DNA of 64,000 bases, from NCBI GenBank assembly GCA_012931725.1, contig CM022946.1, positions 73,899,388 to 73,963,387 of the forward strand. Direction: 5' to 3'. Both the position numbers and the translations under genes were made by a program. The stretch's first letter is position 1. Each line of letters begins with the position of its first letter. This document shows, in pieces, positions 9,737-22,471 of the stretch. The notes under the pieces are model-generated. The model made no database searches. It was not told where the DNA came from and worked only from the letters and a program-made list of their open reading frames with translations. The stretch comes from Litsea cubeba (taxonomy: Eukaryota > Streptophyta > Magnoliopsida > Laurales > Lauraceae).

Positions 9737-12700
9737 TGTCACACCCCGAAACCGGGCCCTGCAGTGATCCGACCTCGGGGTGCGAAATTTTGGGATAAAT
9801 TTGAAACTTTTGTTATGTTTTCCAAGATCCACGTGAATGAGGATAATCAAATCTCATCACAATCAGAGTATATTTTCGCGGAAGCTAAACATGGTGTTAC
9901 GACTCGGAATCCGTAGTCATCGAGTTCTGTGTCGCACTCAACCAACCTCATATGGCCATCAATAAACAGACTGGCATAAATCATACATCAGAGCACACTA
10001 AGCTGGTAGTAACAAGACTAATTAATTCCCACATGTTCAAATTACAATTAACAAGTGTCTTCATTACAAACCCAATAAAAAGGCTAATAAAGCCATACAA
10101 AAATATATCCAACTAAACAGAAATACTACCCTCAAAGGCTTGATACGAACTCCGGTGCCAAACTTGACATCTAGATGATATCAATGGGCAGCCTCTCACG
10201 TCAGACCGGCGGTCCCACCGCCTCCTCCGCTCAAACACCTAAAAACAGAAAGAGAAGAAACTGGCACCAAACAAACAGGGTCAGACACGATGGTCTGGCA
10301 AGCAAATAATCAAGTAATATGAAACAAAAGAACATATATAAAACCTGATGAAATCATTGTAAAACCAAATAAAGAGTCTAAACAATAATAACGATAAATC
10401 ATGCTATAACGATCGAAAGACCGAACATCAATATCAAAACAAGTAAATGAACAGACTCTGAACATAAGTATCTTCAAAGCGTAACAGTCTACATAAAGCA
10501 TTTAATAGTTGGAAATACATTTCAAATCCCGAATAATAGCGATAATATGATAAATGTTCGACATCATAAACATTAATCAATTTAAAGCATGAAGAGTAAA
10601 AACAACAAGAACCATAAAACAAAGTAATACGCAGATAAAACATTGGCAACCACACATAGCTATATTCTCCTATTACCGAAGTAACAAGAGCAGACAGAAA
10701 CGTAGCCACTGAACGTGGTACTAGAAATAGGATCAGAACCGTAGCCATACAAATGGGACCGGCAGATCAAAAATCAGAACCGTAGCCATACAAATGGGAC
10801 CGGCAGATAAAACCGTTGCCATGGTCGGTACAGACAGAATCGAAGCTGCAGCTGGCGGCCAGATTAAAGATCCCAAGCCGGGTGATCAGCCCGACAATGT
10901 GACCTAAGCCTAGTGGTGCCTTTAGTTTTCGAAACTCAAACCGATACAAATCTAACATAATACTAATCCCTTTGGCTCAGGGGCTCACACTACAAAGCTC
11001 CGGCCCCGTCTTGCCTCGAGGTTTCATTTTCAAAATACTAGTCTTAACAAAATAATAGTCTCATCGAAGAAATCCCGAATGTGACGAACCACTCCAATCT
11101 CCTCTCAAATCGATTCGGAGAAAACATACGAATATCAATGGTAAACCGCTCAAATACACATCAAAGTGATTTGTATAAAATCATACGATCAGTCCTTTCG
11201 AATATGGAAGACCCCATGATTTTATAATAAATCACCGATGCTATTTAAATTAATTTGCCAAAGGATACAAATACAAATACAAATACATTCTCTAACTTGA
11301 AATGGAATGGAATTATGTAGAATGACTTAATGACTTACCAAAGAACCATCTCAATGCACAACTATCCTTCAAACATTGATCATTAAGGAGTGAGTTTGAT
11401 GCCAATGAAAATCCCCAACATTTAAATGATAAAGTGCGCATTGAGACTCGAACGATTCCCGGATAATTTTACATACGTTCATTCTCTCATTGGTCCCATT
11501 CCCATTTCACCAATTCCAAGTATCACAAGTAATCCAAAATCTCTTTAAAACAGACCCATAGTTGGCCTTAATCTGAACCCAAAACAGCCTACTCATTTAA
11601 CCCAAAATAGCCCTTTAAACATGGCCCAAACAATCCTTAAAAATAGTCCAAAACTAACCTTAACCAAGCCCACAAAACAAGTTTTAAAACTGGTCCCAAT
11701 ACTAAACCTTGAATGGCCCACCAAACAAGTTTTAAAGCAGCTCAAATCTAACTTTGAACAGGCCCACAAAACAGGTTTTAAATCAGCTCAAATCTAACTT
11801 TGAACAGGCCCACAAAACAGGTTTTAAATCAGCTCAATATCAGGCCCTGAAATGGCCCAATATCAGGTCTTGGAATGGCCCCAAAACTAACTTTGAATCA
11901 GGCCCAAGGAAGCCCTGAAAGCAGGCCCACAACAGTCTCCAAACTCGGGCCTGAACCAGACCCCAGGCAGAGCTGGGCCTCGCTCGAGCGAACCCAGGTC
12001 CGCTAGAGCGACCCCGACCGGCCCAGTGGGTCGCTCGAGCGAGGGCCAGGCAGAGCCTGGTCAGCTCGGCAGTGCATTCCTCCCTCCTTTTTCCATTTTT
12101 TTCTTGATCATTTCCAATCTTTTTCATTCCCAATCTTTCATACAAATTTCCTAGATCATTTGGGCCCTTCCTTGACCTTCCAAACTCATCAAATCACCAT
12201 TCAATATCAACCCAATTAACCAAACAATCACTTTTTAAAACAAAGTTTCTCCCCATTTCTTTGAACCCAACTCTTAACACAAGGAAATCGAATTTTCTAC
12301 ATGACCAAGATGAAAGCAACTTCCAATACATTGTAAGACCATACATAAATGGAAATCCACACAACGTTGGTTCATTCAATCAAAGTAAATCCATAAATCA
12401 AAGGGATTAAATCATAAGAAGAGGAAGCCATGAAATGAAATCAAATTAGATGAATCATCATATTAGTTGTGAAATTCACTTGCCTCAAGCCACAATGAAG
12501 GCTAAAATGCTCTTCAAACCATGCTCTAGGGTCTCAAGCTCCCATAATCACAAAACCCCCAAATAGCTCATGAATAAACCCTAGAAAACAAATCCATTTT
12601 CAAAACTCCATGAAAACCCATTGCATAAATGAGAGAAATACTCCAAGAGGTTTGACAAACCAAGATCTCATGAAAAGAAAACCATTGCTAACCTTTGGGT

Positions 12701-13448
12701 GTTCAAAACAAGAAGAAGGGCTTGGATGAGAGCCTTGCTCTAACTCAAAATCCTAGAAAAAGGCATCTTTGGAAAGCTTGGAGAGGGAGGAAGAAGAAGG
12801 TGAGATCAATCCTTCACTTGGCACTCAAGAAGGGGGGGGGGTTTCCAAGAGGAGAGAGAAAGATGGCTGGGAGAAACCCTAACTCCCCCTTTGTTGCAGG
12901 AAAAGAAGAAGAATCGGGAAGACAAGAGCCCATGGCTTCTTATAAAGAGAACAATGGGTTGGGCCCCATGGGCCCCAAACTTCACAAGGCTGAAACTAAC
13001 ATTTGCGGGCCCCGAATGAAAACGTCGAAGAAGACAAAAATTGTCAGCGAAATTTCTACTTTCCAAAAAGTATATTTTCCCCAAATTCTGAAATTTTCGA
13101 AATTCATGGACAGATTTAGTGTGAAAAGTCAGTTTTACCCTTTTTCTCGAAAAACGCATTTTCTGATCATCGAATCAAAATGGTCAAAACATGAAAGTTG
13201 TTAAACTTCATAAAATGAGTCAAAATACACCAACACCAGAATTTCTAGAAATCGAAAGTAATTTCTCATAAAAATACATATCATATGGACCGGGTCAAAC
13301 CAAAGTCAACGGTCCTCAAAATCTCAAAGGCTATGGAAAAATCTAGTCAAACTCAAAAACAAGATCAAACTAAATCAAATCTCACTTAACAAGTTAAACC
13401 ACGATTAAAACAATGCTAAACAGAGGGATTGGGGGTCGGGGTCTCACA
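9737..13448 (-). repeat. LTR 1 of array C (3' LTR in element orientation)
   Basis: The 3712-bp LTR has + strand ends TGTCACACCCCG and GGGGTCTCACA. It contains a direct duplication at about 10727-10805 (a short block with CCATACAAATGGGACCGGCAG twice), a degenerate GGGCC-rich repeat at about 11560-11880, palindromes CGCTCGAGCG at 11981-11990 and 12032-12041, and a run of ten Gs at 12832-12841. Open frames such as 12695-13204 recur in all LTR copies and on the antisense strand, and look like chance. Confidence 0.93.
12938..12947 (-). promoter_or_regulatory. Possible TATA box in LTR 1 of C
   Basis: On the element strand this reads CTTTATAAGA. It lies in the block corresponding to CTATAAGA in D and CTATAAAACC in F, where all three have a TATA-like box, so the position is conserved. 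The same sequence occurs near 29048-29057 and 35124-35133 in the other two LTRs. Confidence 0.5.
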
Positions 13449-15814
13449 TCCTCCCCCCCTTAGAACCCATTTGGTCCTCCAAATGGTCTAAACCACATCA
13501 AAATAAAAAACCCCCAAAAGACAAACGAAAACACTGACACCCTACACTAAACCTCGGGAACTGAGAGACTCTCTGATCAAACCCGACGTTGAGATGGACG
13601 GTCGACCACATCCTAATTCGGTTGAAGGCTTCACACTGTTCCACATATCTGCTCAAAAACATACTTCTCTGACCAAACTAGTGTTCAACAATTCTTCTAA
13701 TCATCTCTCGTGTCATCTGTCGTTCCTGTACTGGATCATTTCTTTTACTTACCTCGTCAGTCACTGTCGGTCCAAGAAACTGCAAATTCTGCATCTTCCT
13801 ATCACTTTAGAATTCTGTGTCTTAAGTCTTACAAAACTGTACACGGTGCTCCTGACGCTTGTACAAAGATGTGATCGTAGACATGTTTTCACTGAAAAAT
13901 CTTCATCCCGAAAAATTCTGAAATTTCCATATGTTTGCTCTAACTATGTTTCTCGAATGCATCATCAGCTTCTGGCCTCCAAGTATACCGTTAATAATTC
14001 TTTGTTCTGAAATCACAAACTCAAACTTCTATAAGTCTCCTGTCACTGACTTGGTCTGCTACAACTCAGATGTCATACTGATATACACCAAATGTTAAGC
14101 TACCATAACCTGCTGAGCTGTTCTATGTCGAAACTTCGCATGGCTTGCCTCTTCAGATTTCACTCTTCGAGTCTTCTACCCATGACATGTAAAGCCGACC
14201 TTGGAAATCCAATCTGTGTCAATCCCTGAAGAACTGAAACTTTCAATCCAAGTCTTGAATGATGTTGATTCTCTTGTAGATCCAACTTTGTCCTCAACTG
14301 AACTAGTACACATCCGGACATCCATCAACTCTTCACTTCATACACCTCCAAACTCCAACCAAAGGCTATTACCACTCACTCCATTCGATGCAAAACAAAT
14401 CTTAAAATCTTGCACATAGGGACTAAAACTATTACTTAGCTAAATCTCATCACTTTAAAACATAGTGAAAACCGAACCTCCAAATTGTCAAGTAAAGCTT
14501 AATAAATAAAGTTTATCAAAGTTTGAATATGGAACAACATTATTCGTTTTCATATTTTCATAACCCAACAAATGATTGAAATACTCGACAATCTCAAGTT
14601 AGGATTTTCAAAAATAAATCAAATTCATTTAATATGACCATACATTAAATTTTTATTGAAATCCATTTCCAACCAAACATATACAAAATTTTGAAATCTT
14701 TAAGGTTTTGAAATGTAGATGTCAACATTTAAGAGAATTACAACAAGAGCAAAATTTCAAGACCATTGTGTAACAATGTCTTAAGAAGATTAAATAAAAA
14801 TTCGAAACACAAATCCTTATGAAAACAAAATCATGTGACTCCTAGAAAGAGTATGATAGTATAGTTTATTTCAAAAATAAGCCTTAAAGAAGAAACATAA
14901 ATCCATTGTTTAAACACTACACGGATAAATCATAGACATTAAGGAAAACATAACAAAGATGAAAACATCATGAAAATCATTCTCACCAAGAAAAGGGACA
15001 TCACCAAAACTGAGGTATACTCTTGCATCTGCATGTTATCTAATCCAACACCCTGTAAGTCGGTGAAATCCACAAGGTTTCCTCTGTTGCCAAAAATTAT
15101 CTTGACCACAACGAACCATCCACTTGGTATCCCTGCTGAATCAACTACACCGGCTAAGCTGCAAGTTACAGAAATTCTCAACCAGAACTATGACGAGGCT
15201 AATTGAATCCGGAAAATCCCTGAGTTTCTTGCACTAGCTTCTAGTCTTACTAATTAAGAATCACTTCTCCCTTCATAAAATCAATAGCAGATATGCCTCT
15301 TACAGTCCTTCATCTTGGAAAGATGGTCTGAGTTCACCCAACATCCACATTTACTTACCTTGGTACGCTGCATGACGATCCTTGATTAGCTAAAAGGGGA
15401 TCTTCAAAAGCTGCTCAAGTTCTACCTTGACTGGCAAATGCAGACGTCTTCTCTTATTAACCACAATGAAGATGCTGAAGGCTGAAAGTCTGCTGATGTT
15501 CTCCGAAAACAACATACTAAGTCCAGAGGGTTCTCAGTCTCCGACACAAACACAGATAAAAGACACCGAACAAGAGCATGGAGACTTTAAATTCTCCACC
15601 ACTTAGGAGGAAATTTGGTCATCCAAATCTCCTAACAACAAGAACAAAAAGAAAAGACAAGGAAAATCTCCCGAACTGAAAGAAAAGCCGACTCAAATCT
15701 AAAGAAACAAAGACACGAGAAAACAAATCGACACAATCTAACGAATCCTCACCACACGTCTTAATGTCTAGAGTGTTTTATTTCCTAGAAACTAACCAGC
15801 TCTGATACCAAACC
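13449..15814 (-). other. Internal region 1 of array C, no gag-pol
   Basis: The 2366-base region has a polypurine tract at its left edge (13449-13463 on the + strand, C-rich) and a primer binding site at its right edge. Frames such as 13594-14010 and 14970-15206 exist, but none resembles gag, protease, reverse transcriptase or integrase. It corresponds to the internal regions of D and F in the opposite orientation. It is the non-coding cargo of a large non-autonomous LTR element. Confidence 0.85.
15799..15810 (-). other. Primer binding site 1 of array C
   Basis: On the element strand it reads TGGTATCAGAGC, complementary to the initiator Met tRNA 3' end, four bases from the LTR start at 15815. 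Confidence 0.94.
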
Positions 15815-16449
15815 TGTCACACCCCGAAACCGGGCCCTGCAGTGATCCGACCTCGGGGTGCAAAATTTTGGGATAAATTTGAAACTTTTGTTATGTTTCC
15901 CAAGATCCGCGTGAATGAGGATAATCAAATCTCATCACAATCAGAGTATATTTTCGCGGAAGCTAAACATGGTGTTACGACTCGGAATCCGTGGCCATCG
16001 GGTTCCGTGTCGCACTCAACCAACCTCATATAGCCATCAATAAACAGACTGGCATAAATCATACATCAGAGCACACTGAGCTGGTAGTAACAAGACTAAT
16101 TAATTCCCACATGTTCAAATTACAATTAACAAGTGTCTTCATTACAAACCCAATAAAAAGGCTAATAAAGCCATACAAAATATATATCCAACTAAACAGA
16201 AATACTACCCTCAAAGGTTTGATACGAACTCCGGTGCCAAACTTGACATCTAGATGATATCAATGGGCAGCCTCTCACGTCAGACCGGCGGTCCCACCGC
16301 CTCCTCCGATCAAACACCTAAAAACAGAAAGAGAAGAAACTGGCACCAAACAAACAGGGTCAGACACGACGGTCTGGCAAGCAAATAATCAAGTAATATG
16401 AAACAAAAGAACATATATAAAACCTGATGAAATCATTGTAAAACCAAAT
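15815..16449 (-). repeat. LTR 2 of array C, left part
   Basis: The part starts TGTCACACCCCG and matches 9737 onward. It is broken at CAAAT (16445-16449) by element D and resumes after the second CAAAT at 26479-26483. Confidence 0.93.
16445..16449. repeat. Target site duplication of D, left copy (CAAAT)
   Basis: CAAAT precedes the D LTR start TGTAAGATCC and recurs at 26479-26483. LTR 1 and LTR 3 of C have a single CAAAT at the corresponding site (near 10366 for LTR 1). Confidence 0.95.
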
Positions 16450-16940
16450 TGTAAGATCCCGACCCCAATCCTTTTGTTTAGCATTGTTTTAATCGTGGTT
16501 TAACTTGTTAAGCGAGATTTGATTTAGTTTGACCGCGTATTTGAGTTTAACCGGATTTTTTTCCTTGCCTTGGAGATTTTGTAGACCGTTGACTTTAGTT
16601 TGACCCGGTCCTTAGGATTTGTATTTTTATGGGAAATTACTTCGGATTTCTAAAAATTCTGGATTTGGTGTATTTCGACTTATTTTATGAAGTTTAACAA
16701 CTTTCATGTTTTGACCATTTTGATTTGATACTCAGAAATCACGTTTTTCGAGGAAAATGGGCAAAAATGACATTTTCACTAAATCTGTCCATGAATTTCG
16801 AAAATTTCAGAAATTGGGGAAAATATACTTTTCGGAAACTAGATATTTCGCCGATCGTTTTTGTCTTCTTCGTCGTTTTCGTTCGGGGCCCGCATATACC
16901 ATTTTCAGCCTTGTGAAGTTTGGGACCCACAAGACCCATT

Positions 16941-16949
16941 CTATAAGAG
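16941..16949 (+). promoter_or_regulatory. Possible TATA box in the 5' LTR of D
   Basis: CTATAAGAG is followed by a C/T-rich leader with CTCTCTTCTTCTCC and related runs. It sits at the position of CTATAAAACC in F, so a core promoter here is plausible. Confidence 0.5.
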
Positions 16950-17823
16950 GGGAACCCCTCTCTTCTTCTCCTTCATTCGTTTCCAGCAAGGGTTGAGCTA
17001 GGGCTCTTTCCCTCTCCTCCCACTCTTTCTCTCTCATCTGAAACACCTCTCTCTTGGAGCTTTCATGGAGATTTGATCTCACCTCCTTCTTCTCCTCCCT
17101 CTTGGCTTTCCAAAGACCCCATTTTCAAGAGCATTGGGCTAGGACAACCCTCCTCTTCAAGCCCTTCTTCTTATTTGGAACACCCAAAGGTTAGCATTGG
17201 TTTTCTTTTCTTTAGATCTTTGTTTTCCTCCTCATTTGGAGTGTTTTAATCCCACATGCATTGGGTTTTCATGAAGTTTGGAAAATGGTGGATTTCTAGG
17301 GTTTCTTCTTGAGCCATTTTGGGGATTTCATGATTTTGGAGCTTGAGGCCATTAGAGGACTTCATGGAGTGTTTTTTGCATCTTCTCTTGACCAAGGCAA
17401 GTGGATTTTCAATTAATGTGATGTTTTCATGTTTTTGTTGGGTTTCATGGTTTTTTTCCTCATGTTATTCTAATCCTTTATTAATCATAGATTTACTTTG
17501 ATTGAATGAACCATTGTTATATTGATTTCAATATATGTTATTGCTTTACAATGCATGGGAGGTTTGCTTTCACTTGGTCATTTAGAAAGAAAATTGGACT
17601 ATCTTGTGTTTGGTGTTCAAAGAGAAACTTTGTTTTGAAAAGGCTTGTGTTTGATCAATTGGATGGATTTATGGATGGTTTTGATGTGTTTGGAAGGTCA
17701 AGAAGGGCCCAAAGAATCTATGAAATTTGTATGAAAGGTTGGAAATGGAAAATGATCAGAAAAAAATCAGAAAAATGCAAAGGATGGAGGTTTTCTGCAC
17801 TCGGGCCGGACTGGGCAGGCCCA

Positions 17824-17967
17824 GTCCGCTCGAGCGACCCACTGGGTCGCTCGAGCGGACCAGGCACTGTCTGGGTCCGCTCGAGCGACCCACTGGGCCG
17901 CTCGAGCGACCCAGCTTCTGTCTGGGTCCGCTCGAGCGGACCTGGGTCCGCTCGAGCGAGCCCAGTT
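17824..17967. repeat. CG-rich palindrome cluster in the 5' LTR of D
   Basis: Six copies of CGCTCGAGCG occur in about 145 bases. The first two form a perfect inverted repeat at 17824-17860, with 18-base arms beginning GTCCGCTCGAGCGACCCA around one central base. The transcript could form a long hairpin and the DNA could extrude. The cluster recurs in the 3' LTR of D (from about 23845) and in F, and in reduced form in C. Confidence 0.9.
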
Positions 17968-20461
17968 CAGTTTGGGCTCGGGTTTGGGCCCGAATTTGGA
18001 TTGTTTGTGGGCCAGATTGTTTGGGGCTTTCTTGGGCCTGATTCAGGTCAGTCCTTAGACCATTTCAAGACCTGATGTTGGGTCAGTTTAGGGCCTGATA
18101 GTGGACTGTTTTAGAATTTGTTGGTGGGCCTGTTTTATGGTTAATTTGGGTTGGTTTTAAAACTTGTTCCTTGGGCCTGATTCAAATTAGTTTTGGACTG
18201 TTTTTAAAATCAGTTTTGTGGGCCTGTTCAGTTTAGTCTCGGGCTGTTTTTAAGGTTTGTTTGTGGGACATCTTAGGTTTAGTTTTGTGGGCCTGTTCGA
18301 AGTTTGTTTGGGCTGTTTTAAGAATTGTTTTGAAGGCCATTTAAGTATTAGTTTTGGACTGTTTTTAAAATCAGTTTTGTGGGCCACTAAAGGTCTAGTT
18401 TGGGTCGCTTTAAAAATCAGTTTTGTGGGCCTGTTCAGATTAGTTTTGGGCTGTTTTTAAGATGTGTTTTGTGGGCCATTCAAGGTTTAACTATGAACTG
18501 ATTTCAAGGTCTGTTTGGGCCGGATTTAAAGGATTGTTTTGGGGTTTGGTTCAAGGCCAGTTATGGGCCTGTTTTTAAGAGTTTTGTCATTTCTTCGATA
18601 CTTGGAAATTTGTGAAATGGGAATGATGTGAGAATGAGGGTATGTGAGATTATCCGGGAACCTTTCGGGTCTCAATGCGCACTTTATCATTTAAACATTA
18701 TGGATTTTCATTGGCATCAAACACATTCTTTATTAATCAATGTTTAAAGGTTAAACGTGCATTGTGATGGTTCCTTGGTAAATCATTAAATCATTCTCCA
18801 CTATCCATTCCATTTCAAGTCAGAAAAATGTATTTGTATTTGTATCTGAATTTGTATTTGTTTTCTTTGGTGAACTAATTTAAATAGCATCGATGATTTG
18901 TTACAAAATCATGTGTCTTCCCATGTTCGAAAGGGTTGGTCGTATGATTTTATACAAATCACCTCGATGCGTATTTGAACGGTTCACCATCGAAATTCGT
19001 ACGTTTTCTCCGATTCGATTTGAAAAGAGATTGGAGTATGTTTGTTACATTCGGGATTTCTTCGATGAGACTATTGTTTGACAACATTAGTATTTTGAAA
19101 ATAAAAACCTCGAGGCAAGACGGGGCCAGAGCTATGCGGTGCGAGCCCATGAGCCAAAGAGGCTATGATTCCGAAAAACAAACCCCGAGGCAAGACGGGG
19201 CCAGAGCTATGTGGTGTGAGCCCCTGAGCCAAAGGGATTAGTATTCTGTTAGATTTGTATCTGTGTGAGTTTGAAAACTAAAGGCACCACTAGGCTTAGG
19301 TCACCTTGTCGGGCTGATCACCCGGCTTGGGATCTTTACTTTGTCCGCCAGCTGCAGCTTGGATTCTGTCTGTACCGACCATGGCAACGGTAATTATCTG
19401 CCGGTCCCATTTGTATGGCTACGGTTCTGATACTTTGATCTGCCGGTCCCATTAGTATGGCTACGGTTCCGATCCCATTTTAGTACCACGTTCAGTGGCT
19501 ACGCTCTGTTTGCTCTTATTACTTCGGTAATAGGAGGATTTAGCTATTTGTGGTTGCCTGTGTTTTATCTGTATATTGCTTTAGTTTATGATTTCCGTTG
19601 GTTATACTTTTTATGCTCAGATTCGTTTAATGTTTACGATATCGATCTTTATCATATCGTCGCTATTATTCAGGATTTGAAATGTATTTCCGACGATTAA
19701 ACGTTTGATGCAGGCTTTTATCTTTTCGAGATATTGTACATCTGATATTGTTCCTTTACGTGTTTTGACGTTTATGTTCGGTCTTTCGATCGTTTAGCAT
19801 GCTTTATTGCCATTATTGTTTAGACTCGTTATTCGGTTTTTCGATGATTTCGTCTGGTTTTATATATGTTCTTTTGTTCATATTATTTGTTTATTTGCTT
19901 GCCAGACCGTCGTGTCTGACCCCTTTTGTTTGGTGCCAGTTCTTCTTTTCGGTTTGTAGGTGTTTGATCAGAGGAGGCGGTGGGACCGCTGGTCTGACGT
20001 GAGAGGCTGCCCGTTGATATCATCTAGATGTCAAGTGTGGCACCGGAGTTCGTATTGAAATGTTGGGGTAGGATTTCTGTTTAGTTGGATATTGTTGTAT
20101 GGCTTCATTAGCCTTTTTTCTTTGGGTTGTAATTAAGACATCTGTTAATTGTAACTTGAATATGTGGGAAATAATAGTTTGTTACTACCAGCTCAGTGTG
20201 TTGTGATTTATGATTTATGCCAGTCTGTTTATGATGGCTTTATGGAATTGGTTGCGTGCGACACGGAACCCGATTGCCACGGATTCCGGGTCGTAACACC
20301 ATGTGTAGCTTCCGCGAAAAACATACTCTGATTGTGTTGGCATGTGATTATCCTCATTCACGCGGATCTTGGGAACTATAACAAAAAGTTTCAAATTATT
20401 CCAAAATTTCGCACCCCGAGATCGGTTCGCTGCAGGTCCCGGTTTCGGGGCGTGACAGGTT

Positions 20462-20473
20462 TGGTATCAGAGC
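20462..20473 (+). other. Primer binding site of D
   Basis: TGGTATCAGAGC, complementary to the initiator Met tRNA, begins four bases after the LTR ends. Confidence 0.95.
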
Positions 20474-22458
20474 TGGTTAGTTTCTAGGAAATAAAATACT
20501 CTAGAGACATTAAGACGTGTGGTGAGGACTCGTTAGATTGTGTCGATTTGTTTTCCCGTGTCTTTGTTTCGTTGGATTTGAGTCGGCTTTTCTTTCAGTT
20601 CGGGAGATTTTGCTTGTCTTTTCTTTTAGTTCGTGTTGTTAGGAGATTTGGACGGCCAAATTTCCTCCTTAGTGGTGGAGAATTTAAAATCTCCATACTC
20701 TTGTTCAGTGTCTTTTATCTTTGCTTGTGTCGGAGACTGAGAACCTCTTGGATTTAGTATGTTGTTTTCGGAGAACATCAGCAGACCTTCAACCTTCAGC
20801 GTCTTCATTGTAGTTAGTAAGAGAAGACATGTGCAGTTGCCAGTCAAAGTAGAACTTGAGCAGTATGTGAAGATCCCCTCTCAGCTAATCGAAGATCATC
20901 ATGCAGCGTACTAAGGTAAGTTAATGTGGATTTTTGGGTGAACTCAGACCATCTTTTCAAGATGAAGGACTGCAAGAGGCGTATTACCGGTGGATTTATG
21001 AAGGGAGAAGTGACCTTAGTTAGTAAGGTTGGAAACTAGTGCTAGAAACTCAAGGATTTCCCGGATTCAACGAGCCTTGTCGTGGATTTGGCTGAGAATT
21101 TTCAGGACTTGCAACTTAGCCGGTGTAGTTGATTCAGCAAGGGAGTACCTCGGTGGTTTGAATGTTCATTTCTTATTTAAAATGATTTTTCTTGATGTTT
21201 TCATCTTTGATATGTTTTCATTGATATCTATGGTTTATCCTTGTAATGTTTAAAAATGGATTTATGTTTCTTCTTTAAGGCTTACTTTGAAATAAACTAT
21301 GTTATATACTCTTTTCATGAGTCACATGATCTTGTTTTCAAGATTGGTCTTTAAAAGCATGTAACTCAAAATTGTGTTTCTTTCTCAAAGAGTAGTGTGA
21401 GATTTCTATTTCATTGAGTTGTTTTCTTTGGCTATGTAAAATGAAATTTCTTAAAGGTTTTCGTGTTTAGATTTTATGTAGATTTCCTACATTTGTTTAA
21501 CGCTCAACTTTATTTAGGTTTTCGCAAGATTTTTATAAACAAATGAGTTAGTTTTCAATAAGGTTTAGTGTTTAATTAACACTCAGATTTCAACAAAGTT
21601 TAATGTATAGTCATACTATATGAATTTGATTTATTTTTGAAAATCCTAATTTGAAACTGTTGAGTATTTCAATGATTTGTTGGGCTGTGAAAATATGAAT
21701 TTCAAATGAATAATGTTGTTTCATGTTCAAAACTTTGGAAAACCTCATTTATTAAGTTTTATTTGATAATTTGGGAGTTCAGCTTCTACGGTGTTTTAAA
21801 GTGATCAAAATTTAACTAAGTAATAGTTTTAGTCCCTATGTTTAAGATTTTACGAGTTGTTTTGCATCGAATGGATGAGTTGTAGTAGCCTTTGGTTGGA
21901 GTTCGGAGGTGTATGATGTGAAGGGATGATGAATGTCCGGATGTGTATTAGTTCAGTTGAGGACAAAGTTGGGTCTACGAGAGGATCAACATCATTCAAG
22001 ACAGGGATTGAAAGTTTCAGATGTCGATGGTGGAAGACTTGAAGAATGAGATCTGAAGAGGCAAGCGTCAAGAGCACCGTGTACAGCTTTGAAGGACTTA
22101 AGGCACAGGATTCCAAGTGATAGAAGGAGACAGAATTTGCAGTTCTTTGGACCGACAGTCGCTGACGAAATAAGCAAAAGAATTGATCCAGTGCAGGAAC
22201 TACAGATGACACCGAGGGTACTTAGGAGTGTTGGGCACCAGTTTGGTCGGAGAAGTTTGTTTCCGAGCAGATATGTGGAATAGTGTGAAGCCTTCAACCG
22301 AATCAGAATGTGGTCGACCGTGCATCTCACCGTCAGCTGTGTTAAGAGGAGGTCTCTCAGTTGCCGAGGTCTAGCGTAGGGTGTCAGTGTCTTCGTTTGT
22401 CTTTTTGGGTTTTCGATTTCGATTTGGTTTAGGCCATTTGGAGGACCAAATGGATTCT
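20474..22458 (+). other. Internal region of D, no recognisable genes
   Basis: About 2 kb between primer site and polypurine tract. Only short frames occur (for example 20548-20757 and 21029-21253), without gag or pol motifs. Much of the middle is AT-rich. It lines up with the internal regions of C (opposite strand) and F. The last bases keep a block reading FGGPNGF in one frame, like the very end of a chromovirus pol, which suggests descent from such an element by loss of its genes. Confidence 0.82.
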
Positions 22459-22471
22459 AAGGGGGGGAGGA
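22459..22471 (+). other. Polypurine tract of D
   Basis: AAGGGGGGGAGGA lies directly before the 3' LTR start at 22472. It is preceded by ATTTGGAGGACCAAATGG, shared with A, C and F. Confidence 0.92.

Larger units (their letters stand above)
16450..20457 (+). repeat. 5' LTR of D (4008 bp)
   Basis: The LTR begins TGTAAGATCCCGACC and ends TTTCGGGGCGTGACA. In order it holds a TATA-like box near 16941, a CG-rich palindrome cluster (17824-17967), a degenerate GGGCC-rich repeat (about 18060-18580), and a 75-base-offset direct duplication at 19108-19235 (GAGGCAAGACGGGGCC). A further short duplication with GGTCCCATTTGTATGGCTAC lies at about 19397-19470. The frame at 17506-18075 is repeated in the other LTR but shows no domain. 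Confidence 0.94.

Noticed and set aside
12695..13204. 169-codon frame in the LTRs of C
   Set aside because: It lies antisense to the element, is altered by a frameshift in LTR 2 (near 29225), and shows no domain.
17824..17967. CRISPR-like array
   Set aside because: Repeats are short palindromes with uneven spacers inside a eukaryotic LTR; no leader or cas genes.
17506..18075. 189-codon frame in both LTRs of D
   Set aside because: It runs through the palindrome array and repeat-rich DNA, has no domain, and is kept simply because the two LTRs are nearly identical.
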